From positions 729,501 to 793,500 of the forward strand of contig CAMRHE010000357.1 in assembly GCA_947044405.1 (NCBI GenBank): DNA of 64,000 nt, read 5' to 3'. Source of the stretch: Leptodactylus fallax. Its lineage: Eukaryota > Chordata > Amphibia > Anura > Leptodactylidae. Position 1 is the stretch's first letter. Every line of letters starts with the position of its first letter. Under the pieces are notes generated by a model. That model was given only the letters and a program-made list of their open reading frames with translations. It did not search any database and had not been told where the DNA came from. Shown one piece after another: positions 31,313 through 42,201 of this stretch. Position numbers and translations under genes: made by a program.

Positions 31313-32362
31313 CAGTGGGGAAAAAAAGTATTTAGTCAGCCACCAATTGTGCAAGTTCTCCCACTTAAAAAGATGAGAGAGGCCTGTAATTGACATAATA
31401 GGTAGACCTCAACTATGAGAGTCAAAATGAGAAAACATATCTAGAAAATCACATTGTCTGATTTTTTAAGAATTTATTTGCAAATTATGGTGGAAAATAA
31501 GTATTTGGTCATCTACAAACAAGTAAGATTTCTGGCTCTCACAGACCTGTAACTTCTTCTTTAAGAGGCTGCTCTGTCCTCCACTCATTACCTGTAGTAA
31601 TGGCTCCTGTTTGAAATTGTTATCAGTATAAAAGACACCTGTCCACAACCTCAAACAGTCACACTCCAAACTCCACTATGGTGAAGACCAAAGAGCTGTG
31701 GAAGGACACCAGAAACAAAATTGTAGACCTGCACCAGGCTGGGAAGACTGAATCTGCAATAGGCAAGCAGCTTGGTGTGAAGAAATCAACTGTGGGAGCA
31801 ATAATTAGAAAATGGAAGACATACAAGACCACTGATAATTTCTCTCGAACAGGGGCTCTATGCAAGATCTCCCCTCCCCCCTGTGGGGTCAAAATGATCA
31901 CAAGAACGGTGAGCAAAAATCCCAGAACCACACGGGAGGACCTAGTGAGTGACCTGCAGAAAGCTGGGACTAACATAACAAAGGCTACCATCAGTAACAC
32001 ACTACGCCGCCAGGGACTCAGATCCTGCAGTGCCAGACGTGTCTCCCTGCCTAAGCCAGTACATATCCGGGCCCGTCTGAAGTTTGCTAGAGAGCATTTG
32101 GATGTTCCAGAAGAGTATTGGGAGAATGTCATATGGTCAGATGAAACCAAAGTAGAACTGTTTGGTAGAAACACAACTCGTCATGTTTGTAGGAGAGTGA
32201 ATGCTGAGTTGCATCCAAAGAACACCATACCTACTGTAAAGCATGGGGTTGGCAACATCATGCTTTGAGGCTGTTTCTCTGCAAAGGGACCAGGACGACT
32301 GATCCGTGTACATGAAAAAATGAATGGGGCCATGTATTGTGAGATTTGGAGTGCAAACCTCC
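31313..32362 (+). mobile_element. Tc1 element (CAGTGGGGAAAA family), copy A, 3'-truncated
   Basis: The left TIR begins CAGTGGGGAAAAAAAGTATT after TA (31311-31312). The transposase frame begins at 31678. After GTGCAAACCTCC the sequence leaves the Tc1 consensus and becomes PLE RT, so about one third of the transposase and the right TIR are gone. Confidence 0.85.
31678..32350 (+). pseudogene. Tc1 transposase, copy A, broken
   Basis: Open from [20 protein letters not shown], with helix-turn-helix ([15 protein letters not shown]) and the first catalytic Asp in [15 protein letters not shown] at 32266-32268 replaces the Trp of the MLWGC motif; the frame then continues as [20 protein letters not shown] until truncation. 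The second Asp and Glu are lost. Compared with copy B, the stretch after GALCKISPP carries a few extra codons in a C-run. Nonfunctional. Confidence 0.85.
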
Positions 32363-32725
32363 AAAGGGACATCCCTATTAAAAGGTTGCCCAACAGTGTC
32401 AGGCATTAACAGCCTGACACAAAATATTAGTCTCTACATCGACCAAATGCTTCATCCATATGTATTAACGTTACCATCTTACATTAGGGACACTATGAAC
32501 ATCCTCAGAAAAATTGAAGACGTCCAGGTCCCTAGCGATACGTTTCCAGCTAGTTTGGACATAGAGGCCCTCTACAGTTAAATTCCCCATGACAAGAGAT
32601 GTTAGGCGGTAGAGGGCTTCCTAAGCACTAGGGGTATCCAATTTAGAGCTCATAATGATCTAATCATCCGACTGCTTCAGTTTATCTGACAACACAATTT
32701 CTTCCTCTTTGACTATAGGATTGAA
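32363..32725 (+). pseudogene. PLE reverse transcriptase fragment
   Basis: The frame reads GCPTVSGINSLTQNISLYID, PYVLTLPSYIRDTMNILRKI, FPASLDIEALYS, then a TAA, then IPHDK, VEGFLSTRGIQFRAH and LLQF...THNFFLFDYRI. G-P-VSG-SLT, the Y-ID segment, SYI-DT, LD-EALY-IPH and HN-FLF are the PLE RT core in order; the DIEALYS Asp is the first catalytic residue. At least two stops and a frameshift are present. The YADD-type motif and everything C-terminal are missing. Confidence 0.75.
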
Positions 32726-33840
32726 TGAATCTGTGTCATATATGTGCTTCATATATCACCACTGATGTAATGCTAGGAGACATCATTTGTATATTACATG
32801 CCTGTAGGAAGTTGGATGTATATATGTCCCGTGGGGTTTGGCAGCCACTATCATGTACAGTGGTACTTTGCAATATATATAATAATATTCAGTTAGGTTA
32901 CAGGTTCCAATATCTTAGAGGGTAGAGAATTTTTCTCTTATCTCCTTCTTAGGTCTATATTGACAACTTGGATTTCTAGATCTATTATCTGTAGTAGTTG
33001 GGGGTCATGGGGATCTTATATATGCGTTTTTACATGTGCTATTATATGGGTCGTAGGTTATCTACTACATAAACCCCTTGCCTATTGTTTCATTTATATC
33101 TATATTACTTATGGGGAGTTGATAGTGTAGAATTTATGGATTCTATTGTGATATAAACCCTCCCCTTTTTTTTCTAATGTCCCCTCCTGTTATAGCTGAC
33201 ATCCATGACATAATGTACTGGGGATGATATGGCAGCAAAATATGGCTGCTAGAAACTTTGGAGCAGGTTTTTTAGACTACTGGGGAGTATATTGACAGTA
33301 TTAAAGCGCTGTCAAATACATGTTTTAGTAATATAAGTCCGATATCAGTCATGAAACTATTGCTCTATTTAATTACCGATCATATATCTGTACATCGAGA
33401 CAAAGTGATCTATGTGAACCTCATGAGTATATTGTAATATTCTTTCTGATCTACATTGATGATATAGTTCCTGGAAATTATGCTCTATGCATACTTACCC
33501 ATCAAAATACTGGACTCAGACATTTAATAGTTGCTTTATATTCATCCCTTTTGGTAACTAGGGATGCTCTATCAGTACGTCCCCTTTAGTGGGCGGATCC
33601 TTATGAAACAATCAGCATCATCGCAATCACTAACGCATGTGACAAGATGATTGGTTACAGCTGTTTTGAATCCCACCCATGGGGGTGGTGCGATCTGCTT
33701 AATTACTCGGCATTACTGAGTATTGCTCAGGTGGCCGATATCAGTGTTATGTTTGGCAGGAGAACATGTGGTTGTGTGACCAGGTTCACTGCTCTGACCT
33801 CCCATTATTTACTTGCTTATACTGTGTTAGCTAGGTAAAA
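32726..33840 (+). other. Non-coding part of the PLE
   Basis: No frame with a domain. Sequence is AT-rich with short blocks such as GTGGGCGGATCC (33588) and CACCCATGGGGGTGG (33675). It lies between the RT fragment and the tandem units of the PLE 3' region. Confidence 0.4.
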
Positions 33841-33845
33841 ATGCA

Positions 33846-34230
33846 GGGTGGATAAAACAATTTTGCTCTGTTCTCACAGCGATCCACCAGTAGACAACTT
33901 AGTTCTACCTACCTGCTATTAGAGCATATGTATGCAAAACTAGGTTCATGGCTCATATCTCCATACCTCCTTTAACCTAATAGCACTGTGCTATCTAGCT
34001 AGCGTTTGGGGTGGATAATAAAACTGGCGCTGTTTTTGCAGTGATCCACCTTAGAGCTATACAGCCTAGCTACACAGTTTGTTAGTCCCTGGGGGATATA
34101 TAGAGCCATAATATCTGCTATCTTGATGGTGCTTTACCTCCATTGGGCTACTATAGCTACTTAGTAGGGTAGATTTAATCTGAGACACTGTGTTTACAGC
34201 AATCCACCTTCTACTATACGTAGCTTTAGC
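33846..34230 (+). repeat. ~162-bp degenerate tandem repeat in the PLE 3' region
   Basis: Three units share GGGTGGATAA(A)A...TTTTGCAGYGATCCACC at about 33846, 34008 and 34170, spaced 162 bp. They resemble direct-repeat subunits preceding the ribozyme-like core. Confidence 0.6.
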
Positions 34231-34303
34231 CATACTGATTTGGGGATGTTTGGGGATATAAACATATAGTTCTCCATTCCCCTTATATCATTGTCATCTA
34301 TCT

Positions 34304-34340
34304 CTGATGAACCAGCATATTAACATAGTAGCTGGAGAAT
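34304..34340 (+). ncRNA. Second hammerhead-like core (PLE, degenerate)
   Basis: CTGATGA, A, CCAGC, a 14-nt loop (ATATTAACATAGTA), GCTGG, A, then GAAT where GAAA is canonical. The helix II stem is a perfect 5 bp and the loop length equals that of the core at 18767-18803. It is on the PLE sense strand, ~180 bp from the inverted terminus. The GAAA-to-GAAT change predicts loss of cleavage. Confidence 0.5.
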
Positions 34341-34522
34341 TTTGATAAGTGTTCTTTATTGTCACGCTAGATGTGTGTTATTTATTTACAGATTATACAC
34401 ACTTCTGCAGCATTTATTGACATATGGCTAATTAAAACACTTATGGTGGCACTGCTACATTTTGTGACAAATATACAAGTGGAGTGCAGACACTAGTGTA
34501 TGGGATTTTTATTTGATATGTG

Positions 34523-34716
34523 CCAAAAAGTCCTTCAGGTAAACACAGAAGGAAATGTACTAGTCTCATGTATGACTCTGACATTTGTGGGGTACTCTGC
34601 ATTTGCACCTACAGAAGGTAGCCTGATTTATCCCCCAGTCACACATTGGGTGGACTGAATTGTTCATTTTCAAAGAATATAAACGTGTTTTTATAGTGTC
34701 TAATTCAGGCAGGATT
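34523..34716 (-). repeat. Right inverted terminus of the Penelope-like element
   Basis: Reverse complement of 30846-31035, including TACCTTCTGTAG/GGGATAAATCAGGCTACC and the GAATTAGACACTATAAAAACACG end. Diverged from the left copy by scattered substitutions and indels. Confidence 0.8.
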
Positions 34717-34724
34717 CTCTTTGT

Positions 34725-35193
34725 AAAGAATTGCAGAGGTTAATGCCTAGGTATGGTAGAAATGTATCCCTTGTCTGGAAGCTGAAATTCAGGGTAATTA
34801 GCTTTTCGGTGGCCAGAGGGACATTGCAATGGAGTATTTAAGATTTGGATGTGTTAAGTTTAAGGCCTGATTGTTGTCCGAAGTGGGAGAGAGTATTAAT
34901 CAGGTTTGGGAGTGAGATCAGAGGGCTTGTAAAAGTTAACAGCATGTCATCTACGAAAAGACTAGATTTGTATTTGCAGTCTAAAATCCGCACGTCCTTA
35001 ATATTGGGGTGAGAGCGAATAGCAATAACCAGTAGCTAAAGCAAATGAAATGGGGGATAAGTGACAGCCTTTTTGGGTACCGCAGCAAATATTAATGGGC
35101 AATGGAGAGTCCGTGGGGAGTTTTAAATATGTGATGGGCCTGGAATAAAGGGCACGGAGGGCCCTCTGAAAGTGACCAGTGAAGGAGGAGTTT
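34725..35193 (-). pseudogene. L1/Tx1-type LINE RT fragment
   Basis: Minus-strand translation gives CCGTQKGCHLSPISFALA, then (after a frameshift) VRILDCKYKSSLFVDDMLL, PLISLPNLINTLSHFGQQSG and LKLNTSKS. FVDDMLL is the catalytic F-x-DD of L1/Tx1-type RTs. The frame continues towards CPSGHRKANYPEFQLPDKGY and breaks off at the PLE junction. The upstream end at ~35193 abuts a MITE-like segment. Same strand and type as 30115-30838, so I take both as one LINE split by the PLE. Confidence 0.7.
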
Positions 35194-36469
35194 TTTAGGT
35201 GGATTCCGCCTCAAAAATAAGCCTGCAAAAACTCTGTGTGAATTTATCCTAACAGCACAGATTTATATTAATTTGGTTATAGAGCCAGTGGTGCAGCCAT
35301 TTCTCTAGTTTCCCAAGAACTTATGCTACATGTGAGCAGCCTGCATGCATCTCATCATTGGTCGAAAATTACAAAAGGAACTGCCAGCAGCCATTTTTGA
35401 GTTCTTAAGTACATTCAGTGTGGCATAACATTTCTCAGACAACTGTTAATAAACTCATTGATAGCATGCTAAGTGTGTGTCTTTCTGAGTGGGATGCTCA
35501 TACTCGACTGAATAAACTTGAAGTGTTTTGAATATTTTTCTTCCCATTTTTCTATCATTCGCATATCATTAACATCTTTGTTGATCCTGTGATTTCAATA
35601 CATCCAAGAATTTTCCTTCTTCGTGGTGCAATTTCAATGTTGAGGAGTGTATATTACAGCTAGTATGGCAATTACATCTCCTTACAATAATTAGAGACGG
35701 GTGAACCTCTGAAGATTCTTTTTGCTTCAGGTTTGGGTGATTCGGTCCAAAGATTTGTTTGGGGTTGAATAAGTTTATTACTAATCAAAGTTTAAATTGT
35801 CTTAAAACAGTGTATGATGCTGTCAGGGCTTTTTAATGCTCCAAAAAAATTTTGTTTTGGGGGAAAATGCTTGCACATGGTTTTTTATGCCCACATGGAA
35901 GTTAATTTGGTAAAAGCAGTGGTTTTATACAAATTTATATTTTGGGGACTTGTAAGTGCAACAGGTTTATTATTTTGAAAAAAAAAATTGTGTCTGTCTG
36001 CCTAGATGAAAAATTATGAAAAAGAAGTGACTTCCAAAAAAATAGAAGCCAAAATTATTCCTTTATGGGAGCAGAAAGCTACACCAATATGGTGATGGTT
36101 TTGGAAAAATTGTATTTTTCTTTTTGTTTTATTCTGTTATTGTGGCAACAGTGAGGATGGCTATTCCTCATCAACACAACTACACCATTGGGCCTTACTG
36201 AAGTTCTCAATTATGGGTGTTTCATGCAGGATTACTATTCTCATATGTTGGCCCTATTTATTGAGATTATTTTGATGCCCCCTAAATGTTAGTTTCAAAT
36301 CTCCCTCTTTTTTTCTGGTGGGTAGTTAATAACAATATGGTGAGTTGTGTTTTTAAGAGGATGTTTGAGATAGGGAAGGTTGGTTAAGTTTGCTGTGCAG
36401 CAATGATTAATTTAATTATGGTCATATCTGTTTAAATATTTTGCTTTATGAGATTAAGCCACATTACCA
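35194..36469. other. Unassigned sequence
   Basis: Bases 35194-35250 resemble a small MITE (GTGGATTCCGCCTCAAAAATAAG). From ~35690, AGAGACGGGTGAACC begins a repeat type seen again near 37668 and 49146 (AGAGATGGG start). Otherwise AT-rich with no domain. Confidence 0.4.
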
Positions 36470-37447
36470 TGTAAGAGACAGCCAATGTTGTCCTAAGCTT
36501 CATTTGTCTGTATAAACTGTTAATGTTGAATGTATTTCTGTGATTCTGTTCCTTTAAGACAGCAGCCATTGTAATTGTGACATGATGCTGGAGTGAGACC
36601 CCCCCCCTTTTATGTCAGCTTGCCTGTTCTGCAGACAGAGTGTGAGCAGAGAAGCAGGAAGTGACGAGACAGAGAGCAGCAGCCATCTTGGCAAGTGTTG
36701 TATTGAACTGGTGTGGAGATTTTTCTGTACAGCTAAGCTGTATCTTGGTCCAGAGACAAACAGAGTGTAAAGAGACAACAGGACTAGTGAGTCCACGTGA
36801 AAGGAACTGTGCTCAGTGGCTGATCAGTGAGACTGACATTGTGACTGTGTATTTGGATACCACAGATAGAGACTCGCAGTGCTGTTGACGTACTGGACAG
36901 TAACTGCTAAATCCCGCTTTACATCCCAGCTCAGTGTATGGATTCGGCAGGACTGTCAGTGTGCTGAGTGGAATCTGCTGTTGGATTACATTGCATTCAG
37001 TTGGTTTCCCTGTCTGTTAAAGAGGACTTCATTTCTCCCAAGATCCTGATAACCGTGAGGAGAGGACGCTTCACTATTAAAGAAAGGACCGACTTTGGGC
37101 CCCACCGCGCGCTTCTACGGACTGTAAGCGGTCCACCTGGACCACTGGGGAAAAGGGGGTGCACCCAAATGTGAAGTCAGGGTCAGTTAGGGATAGTTTT
37201 GAGTATATTGTTCATTCAGTGTCCATACTGCAGAAGTGGACAGAGTAAAAGTAGAAACCATTGCAGAATTTGCCTTGAAATTGTTCATGCTATATTGTAT
37301 ATTTTGCTTGTCTTTATCCCTGTCATTTTACCTTTAACTAGCCTTTATTAACTTATAGTAAATATATATTTTTTTTTCTTGAACTACCGCGTGTGCGTTC
37401 ATTTCTGGTTGCGGAGTCCAAACCACCTGCCTTGCTCTCGGTTCACA
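36470..37447 (+). repeat. Solo LTR of the Ty3/gypsy family at 5634-10691
   Basis: Starts TGTAAGAGACAGCC and ends GGTTCACA; collinear with the LTR at 6603-5634 over its whole length but with scattered differences and small indels. Directly flanked by ACCA on both sides (36466-36469 and 37448-37451), a 4-bp target duplication. No internal sequence follows, so it is the product of LTR-LTR recombination. The open frames inside it match those in the full element's LTRs and are not genes. Confidence 0.9.
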
Positions 37448-38390
37448 ACCAGGCCAGGTAGTGGTGGTTAATTTGTAGTGTTCACTGATTTATACTAGCT
37501 GTGAGGGAAGGATTGCCAAAAGGTGATCAGCCCTGCATTTTCTGATTGTTTTTAGAAAGACAGTCTTCCAGCCACTGGAGTAAGACCTTACTTAGTCTAA
37601 TAACATTGCTGTGGGAGCAGAGGTGGAGCCCACATGGACGTGATGATGTGGCATGTGTTGTAACTAGAGATGGGTGAATTGGTTCTCCACGAACCAGTTT
37701 CGACCCAAATATTTCAAATTGTTTAGTTTTTAACAAAACGGAACAATTTGGGATTTGTCTCGGATGAACTAAACTGGCCACCACCGGTAAATTATTATAA
37801 TCTGCGTTCTCTTCAAACCCCAGAGTATAATATCTGTAGTCCCAGGAGAAGTAACAAAAATAAAAAAATATTTATACTCACTTTCTGTTCTGTATTTATC
37901 AAGAATGTTCTCAATGTAAGAGGTAAAAAGAAATAAAAAATAAAATTCCTCATGCTCAATTGTAAATTATTTTACTCTTAACTATAACAATGTACGTAAT
38001 ACCAAGTAAATAGATCTGGAAAAGAACATTTTATTTACTGCAACTTTCTTTAAAAGTGCTATAAGAATAAAAAGAAATATTTCTTGGAATAAAGACACAT
38101 AAATGTCTATCATAGTCAATTGAACAAATTGTAAAATTGTTAAAATGCGTTCAATCACAAAAGAACCAAATGGCCTGCAAATTACAAGTTACAGGTGAGA
38201 ACATTTCTGTACAGTACAGAGACGTATATCTGCTGCTCACTAGATAAATGACGATATAAACTGGTGAATAAATAGACCATTTACTATAAAGAATTCAGGA
38301 AATCACTGTCATTATGCCCTGATCTCCTCTACATGTTCCTTCTTGTGCTTTTCCCTAACCCTCTACTTTTAGCCTAATCCCTCTAGGCCA
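37448..38390. repeat. Dispersed frog repeat and unassigned flank
   Basis: 37668-37960 begins AGAGATGGGTGAATTGGTTC and includes CCCAAATATTTCAAATTGTT and CCCCAGAGTATAATA. The same opening recurs at about 46325 and 49146, and reversed near 44930. The remainder is AT-rich, non-coding. Confidence 0.45.
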
Positions 38391-39399
38391 GGGCTCTCAA
38401 ACTTTTTTGATTGTGACCTCCTCAGTCCATCTGTCATGATGATGGGGACTCACCATCAAATAAATACTAGCGCCAAACAAATGCTACACATAATACCCTT
38501 AGCAACACCAAATGACACATTGCAGAACAAAATACTTCCCCAGCAGCACCAACTACCAGCATCAAGCAGAAAATAACTCCCAAGCCATGCTGAACACCAC
38601 AATGAAACAGAAAATACCTAAACAGAAGCACCAAACAACACAGTTCAGTATTACTAGTAGCAACATTGCCCCCATACATCCATCCCTTCTAGTTTATTGA
38701 CAGCAGCAGTCTTCAATAAAAACCTTAAAAACTTGCACATCATTCCCCAGTTCCAACCCTCCCACACTGTCAGGAGCATCCCAGAGAGAGGCAACATAAA
38801 TAGATAAAAGTATGTTGTCTCTGTCCTAGCTTACAGCATTCAGCCTACAGACTCAGGCTGAACTGCTTCTGGTTGAAAGACCTGCGGACTCTTGGTGATG
38901 ATGTTATCACAGGTCCTTCAGTCTTCCTAACCATGGAAACTGTACTGAATGCAAGTCTTCCATTATCAACACAGTTTAAAGCCCTTGCTTTGTGCCCAAC
39001 TGACACTGGTAAGGACCTGTGCCTCACCAGTGAGACCTACCTAACAGTTTGATAAGCAGCTCTCTATTATACAGCAGAGACTAAGGCCTGCAATCATTGC
39101 CCTGTTCGCGAACACTGAAGCCCTCAGAGCCTCGTTTAAAGCTGACTGAGGTACCTTTTTCCCAGCAGTGAATGGGCATTGCCGGTTCCCAGAACGAGAT
39201 CCAGGCTGGCAATCCGTTGCCATGACAGCCCGGAGCCTATTGAAGGCTGCCAGGCTTGTCTGGCATTAACTCTATGCAGCCAGTAATAGAAGTTTCGGTA
39301 ATTTTCAATTCGTTGCAATGCATTAGCATTGTAATGCATTGCACTAGTGATCAGACCCCTGGGGTTCAAGACCCCTAGGAGGTCTATTACAGAAATAAA

Positions 39400-39420
39400 T
39401 AAATAAATAAATAAATATTT
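39400..39420. repeat. (AAAT)n microsatellite
   Basis: About five AAAT units inside an AT-rich stretch. Confidence 0.8.
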
Positions 39421-39515
39421 TAAAAAAATAAAAATATATCTGTTATGATATGGATCAGATAAAAAAAAATTGTCATTTTGCGACCACGCCGGGAGAATCA
39501 TGCAGGAAGCTGGAC

Positions 39516-39996
39516 TGTCACGGTGACCTTATAGGCACCAGAACTCCCAGGAGAGGTGCACAGGGTAATAGGGACAATAAGTTAGATGTGATACCAGTTG
39601 GAGTAAGGAGACATCCGCAGGTCCCTGGGCTGAGATGGTGAGTGGGTGTCAGTACTCCTCTCCAACTAGAAGCTTGAGCCAAGGGGATAGCTGTAAGGAA
39701 GGTAATGTCCAGGCCAGGATCAGTTGAACTACTCACTGCTTTATTGGAACAGGCATCTGCTGGTTCACTTGTCCTGTAGCAGTGAGCTGTGGCAAAGTGG
39801 CTTGTAGGTGGCTGAAACCTCCCCATGAATTAGCAGAGAGCATTAAATGTCTGCAGGTCCAGATTCTGGTCCACTGCAGAAGTTCAGGTAACTTATAGAG
39901 GTAGGGGCAGGCTGCCAGGGTTGTAGTTCTGCTCAGCCTGATATACTCCTGTCACACAGCTTCTCTCCCCTGCTGCTGCTGTGGCACTTCCTCACA
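39516..39996 (-). repeat. Possible solo LTR (unassigned family)
   Basis: In minus orientation it would start TGTGAGGAAGTGCCACAG and end CACCGTGACA, with a polyadenylation-type CCAATAAAGCAGTGAG near 39740. About 480 bp, GC-balanced, without coding frames of known type. No matching flanking duplication is seen, so the assignment is tentative. Confidence 0.35.
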
Positions 39997-40232
39997 ACAC
40001 ACAGTGTCTGAAACTCAAAATACTACTACTACTACTACTACTTCTTCCTCTAGCTACTTCCTCTATCTGCTATGACTATTTCCTGTTCCAGCTACAGATC
40101 CGCCCACTATACTGTGTGGTGCTATATTTAACCTTATGGGAACCACAACTCACCAGGACAAGTGATACCAGAGAACAATAGCTTGAAAACATTTCACAAC
40201 TTAATACAGTATGAACATGATAACATATACTA

Positions 40233-41776
40233 CAGTGGGGAAAAAAAAGTGTTTAGTCAGCCACCAATTGTGCAAGTTCTCCCACTTAAAAAGATGAGAG
40301 AGGCCTGTAATTGACATCATAGGTAGACCTCAACTATGAGAGACAAAATGAGAAAACATATCTAGAAAATCACATTGTCTGATTTTTTAAGAATTTATTT
40401 GCAAATTATGGTGAAAAATAAGTATTTGGTCACCTACAAACAAGCAAGATTTCTGGCTCTCACAGACCTGTAACTTCTTCTTTAAGAGGTTCCTCTGTCC
40501 TCCACTCATTACCTGTAGTAATGGCTCCTGTTTGACATTATCAGTATAAAAGACACCTGTCCACAACCTCAAACAGTCACACTCCAAACTCCACTATGGT
40601 GAAGACCAAAGAGCTGTGGAAGGACACCAGAAACAAAATTGTAGACCTGCACCAGGCTGAGAAGACTGAATCTGCAATAGGCAAGCAGCTTGGTGTGAAG
40701 AAATCAACTGTGGGAGCAATAATTAGAAAATGGAAGAAATACAAGACCACTGATAATCTCCCTCGATCAGGGGCTCCACGCAAGATCTCACCCCGTGGTG
40801 TCAAAATGATCACAAGAACGGTGAGCAAAAATCCCAGAACCACACGGGGGGACCTAGTGAATGACCTGCAGAAAGCTAGGACTAACGTAACAAAGGCTAC
40901 CGTCAATAACACACTACGCCGCCAGGGACTCAGATCCTGTAGTGCCAGTGTCCCCCTGCTTAAGCCAGTACATATCCGGGCCCATCTGAAGTTTGCTAGA
41001 GAGCATTTGGATGTTCCAGAAGAGTATTGGGAGAATGTCATATGGTCAGATGAAACCAAAGTAGAACTGTTTGGTAGAAACACAACTCGTCGTGTTTGGA
41101 GGAGAGTGAATGCTGAGTTGCATCCAAAGAACACCATACCTACTGTGAAGCATGGGGTGGCAACATCATGCTTTGGGGCTGTTTCTCTGCAAAGGGACCA
41201 GGACGACTGATCCGTGTACATGAAAGAATGAATGGGGCCATGTATCGTGAGATTTTGAGTGCAAACCTCCTTCCATCAGCAAGTGCATTGAAGAAGATGA
41301 AACGTGGCTGGGTCTTTCAGCATGACAATGATCCCAAGCACACCGCCAGGGCAACGAAGGAGTGGCTTCGTAAGAAGCATTTCAAGGTCCTGGAGTGGCC
41401 TAGCCAGTCTCCAGTTCTCAACCCCATAGAAAACCTTTGGAGGGAGCTGAAAGTTCGTGTTGCCCAGCATGGAGGAATGGGCCAACATACCAGCAACAGT
41501 GTGTGCCAACTTTCTGAAGACTTACAGAAAACGTTTGACCTCTGTCATTGCCAACAAAGGATATATAACAAAGTATTGAGATGAACTTTTGTTATTGACC
41601 AAATACTTATTTTCCACCATAATTTGCAAATAAATTCTTTAAAAATCAGACAATGTGATTTTCTGGATTTGTTTACTCATTTTGTCTCTCATAGTTGAGG
41701 TCTACCTATGATGACAATTACAGGCCTCTCTCATCATTTTAAGTGGAAGAACTTGCACAATTGGTGGATGTAACTG
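40233..41776 (+). mobile_element. Tc1 element (CAGTGGGGAAAA family), copy B, nearly full length
   Basis: Begins CAGTGGGGAAAAAAAAGTGT after TA (40231-40232). The right TIR is recognisable to TTGCACAATTGGTGG, but the last ~25 bp (CTGACTAAATAC...CCCCACTG) are deleted except for a remnant near 41771-41778. The damaged end should prevent mobility. Confidence 0.88.
40596..41584 (+). pseudogene. Tc1 transposase, copy B, frameshifted
   Basis: First frame 40596-41210: [20 protein letters not shown], helix-turn-helix, SPRG-type linker, [11 protein letters not shown] (first Asp). A one-base loss in the G run near 41150 (HGV region) shifts into the frame 41168-41584, which supplies [24 protein letters not shown] (second Asp) and NPIENLW (Glu). 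A second deletion of ~50 bp after VRVAQ removes sequence still present in copy C and shifts the C-terminus. All three catalytic residues survive but in split frames. Confidence 0.88.
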
Positions 41777-41829
41777 TAACAATCATAACATGTACGGCAC
41801 TTTTATGGCTAAATAACCATTAGTAACTC

Positions 41830-42180
41830 CTGTGAGGGGGGGGTTACACGTTTTTATTCCTTTTTTTTGTTTCTGCTTTCTGATCATGTGCAGAAAAAAA
41901 ACAAACAGTAATAACGGACAGTATAACGGACACCCGTCCGTTACTGTCCGTTACCCATAGACTTTAATGTTAAGAAATAACGGACAATTGTTGTCTGTCA
42001 TGAAACCATTTTTTTTAACGGACACAAAAGTCCTGCATGTAGGATTTTTTTGTCCGTAAAAAAAAACGGACATGTGGCGGATTGGGTGTATAACGGACAG
42101 TAACGGCCACTAATGGACACAAGATAAAATCTCATTGAAATTTTAACAGATTTGTGACGGTTCAGCTAGTGTCCGTTGCT
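41830..42180. mobile_element. Second copy of the TAACGGAC-rich Harbinger-like MITE
   Basis: Carries the dense GTCCGTTA/TAACGGAC words and the GACGGTTCAGCTAGTGTCCG block of 16846-18018, but its termini are eroded (left GGGGGGGTTACACG). The orientation is opposite to the first copy. Non-coding. Confidence 0.6.
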
Positions 42181-42201
42181 AAAAATAAAGTGAAACACAT
42201 A

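Larger units (their letters stand above)
30846..34716 (+). mobile_element. Penelope-like retroelement (PLE) inserted in an L1/Tx1 LINE
   Basis: Boundaries are set by the inverted ~190-bp termini. Inside, in plus orientation, are two pieces of PLE RT (30955-31138 and 32363-32725), a long non-coding 3' part with ~162-bp tandem units, and a hammerhead-like core at 34304-34340. PLEs commonly show inverted or direct partial terminal copies and pLTR hammerheads. The two RT pieces are separated by a TTAA MITE fragment and a Tc1 fragment, with loss of roughly 70 codons of PLE sequence. LINE sequence flanks both ends. No GIY-YIG endonuclease was recognised. Confidence 0.65.

Noticed and set aside
40577..41221. 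214-codon minus-strand frame, similar to 31659-32174
   Set aside because: Antisense to the Tc1 transposase; its similarity between loci follows from the Tc1 copies.
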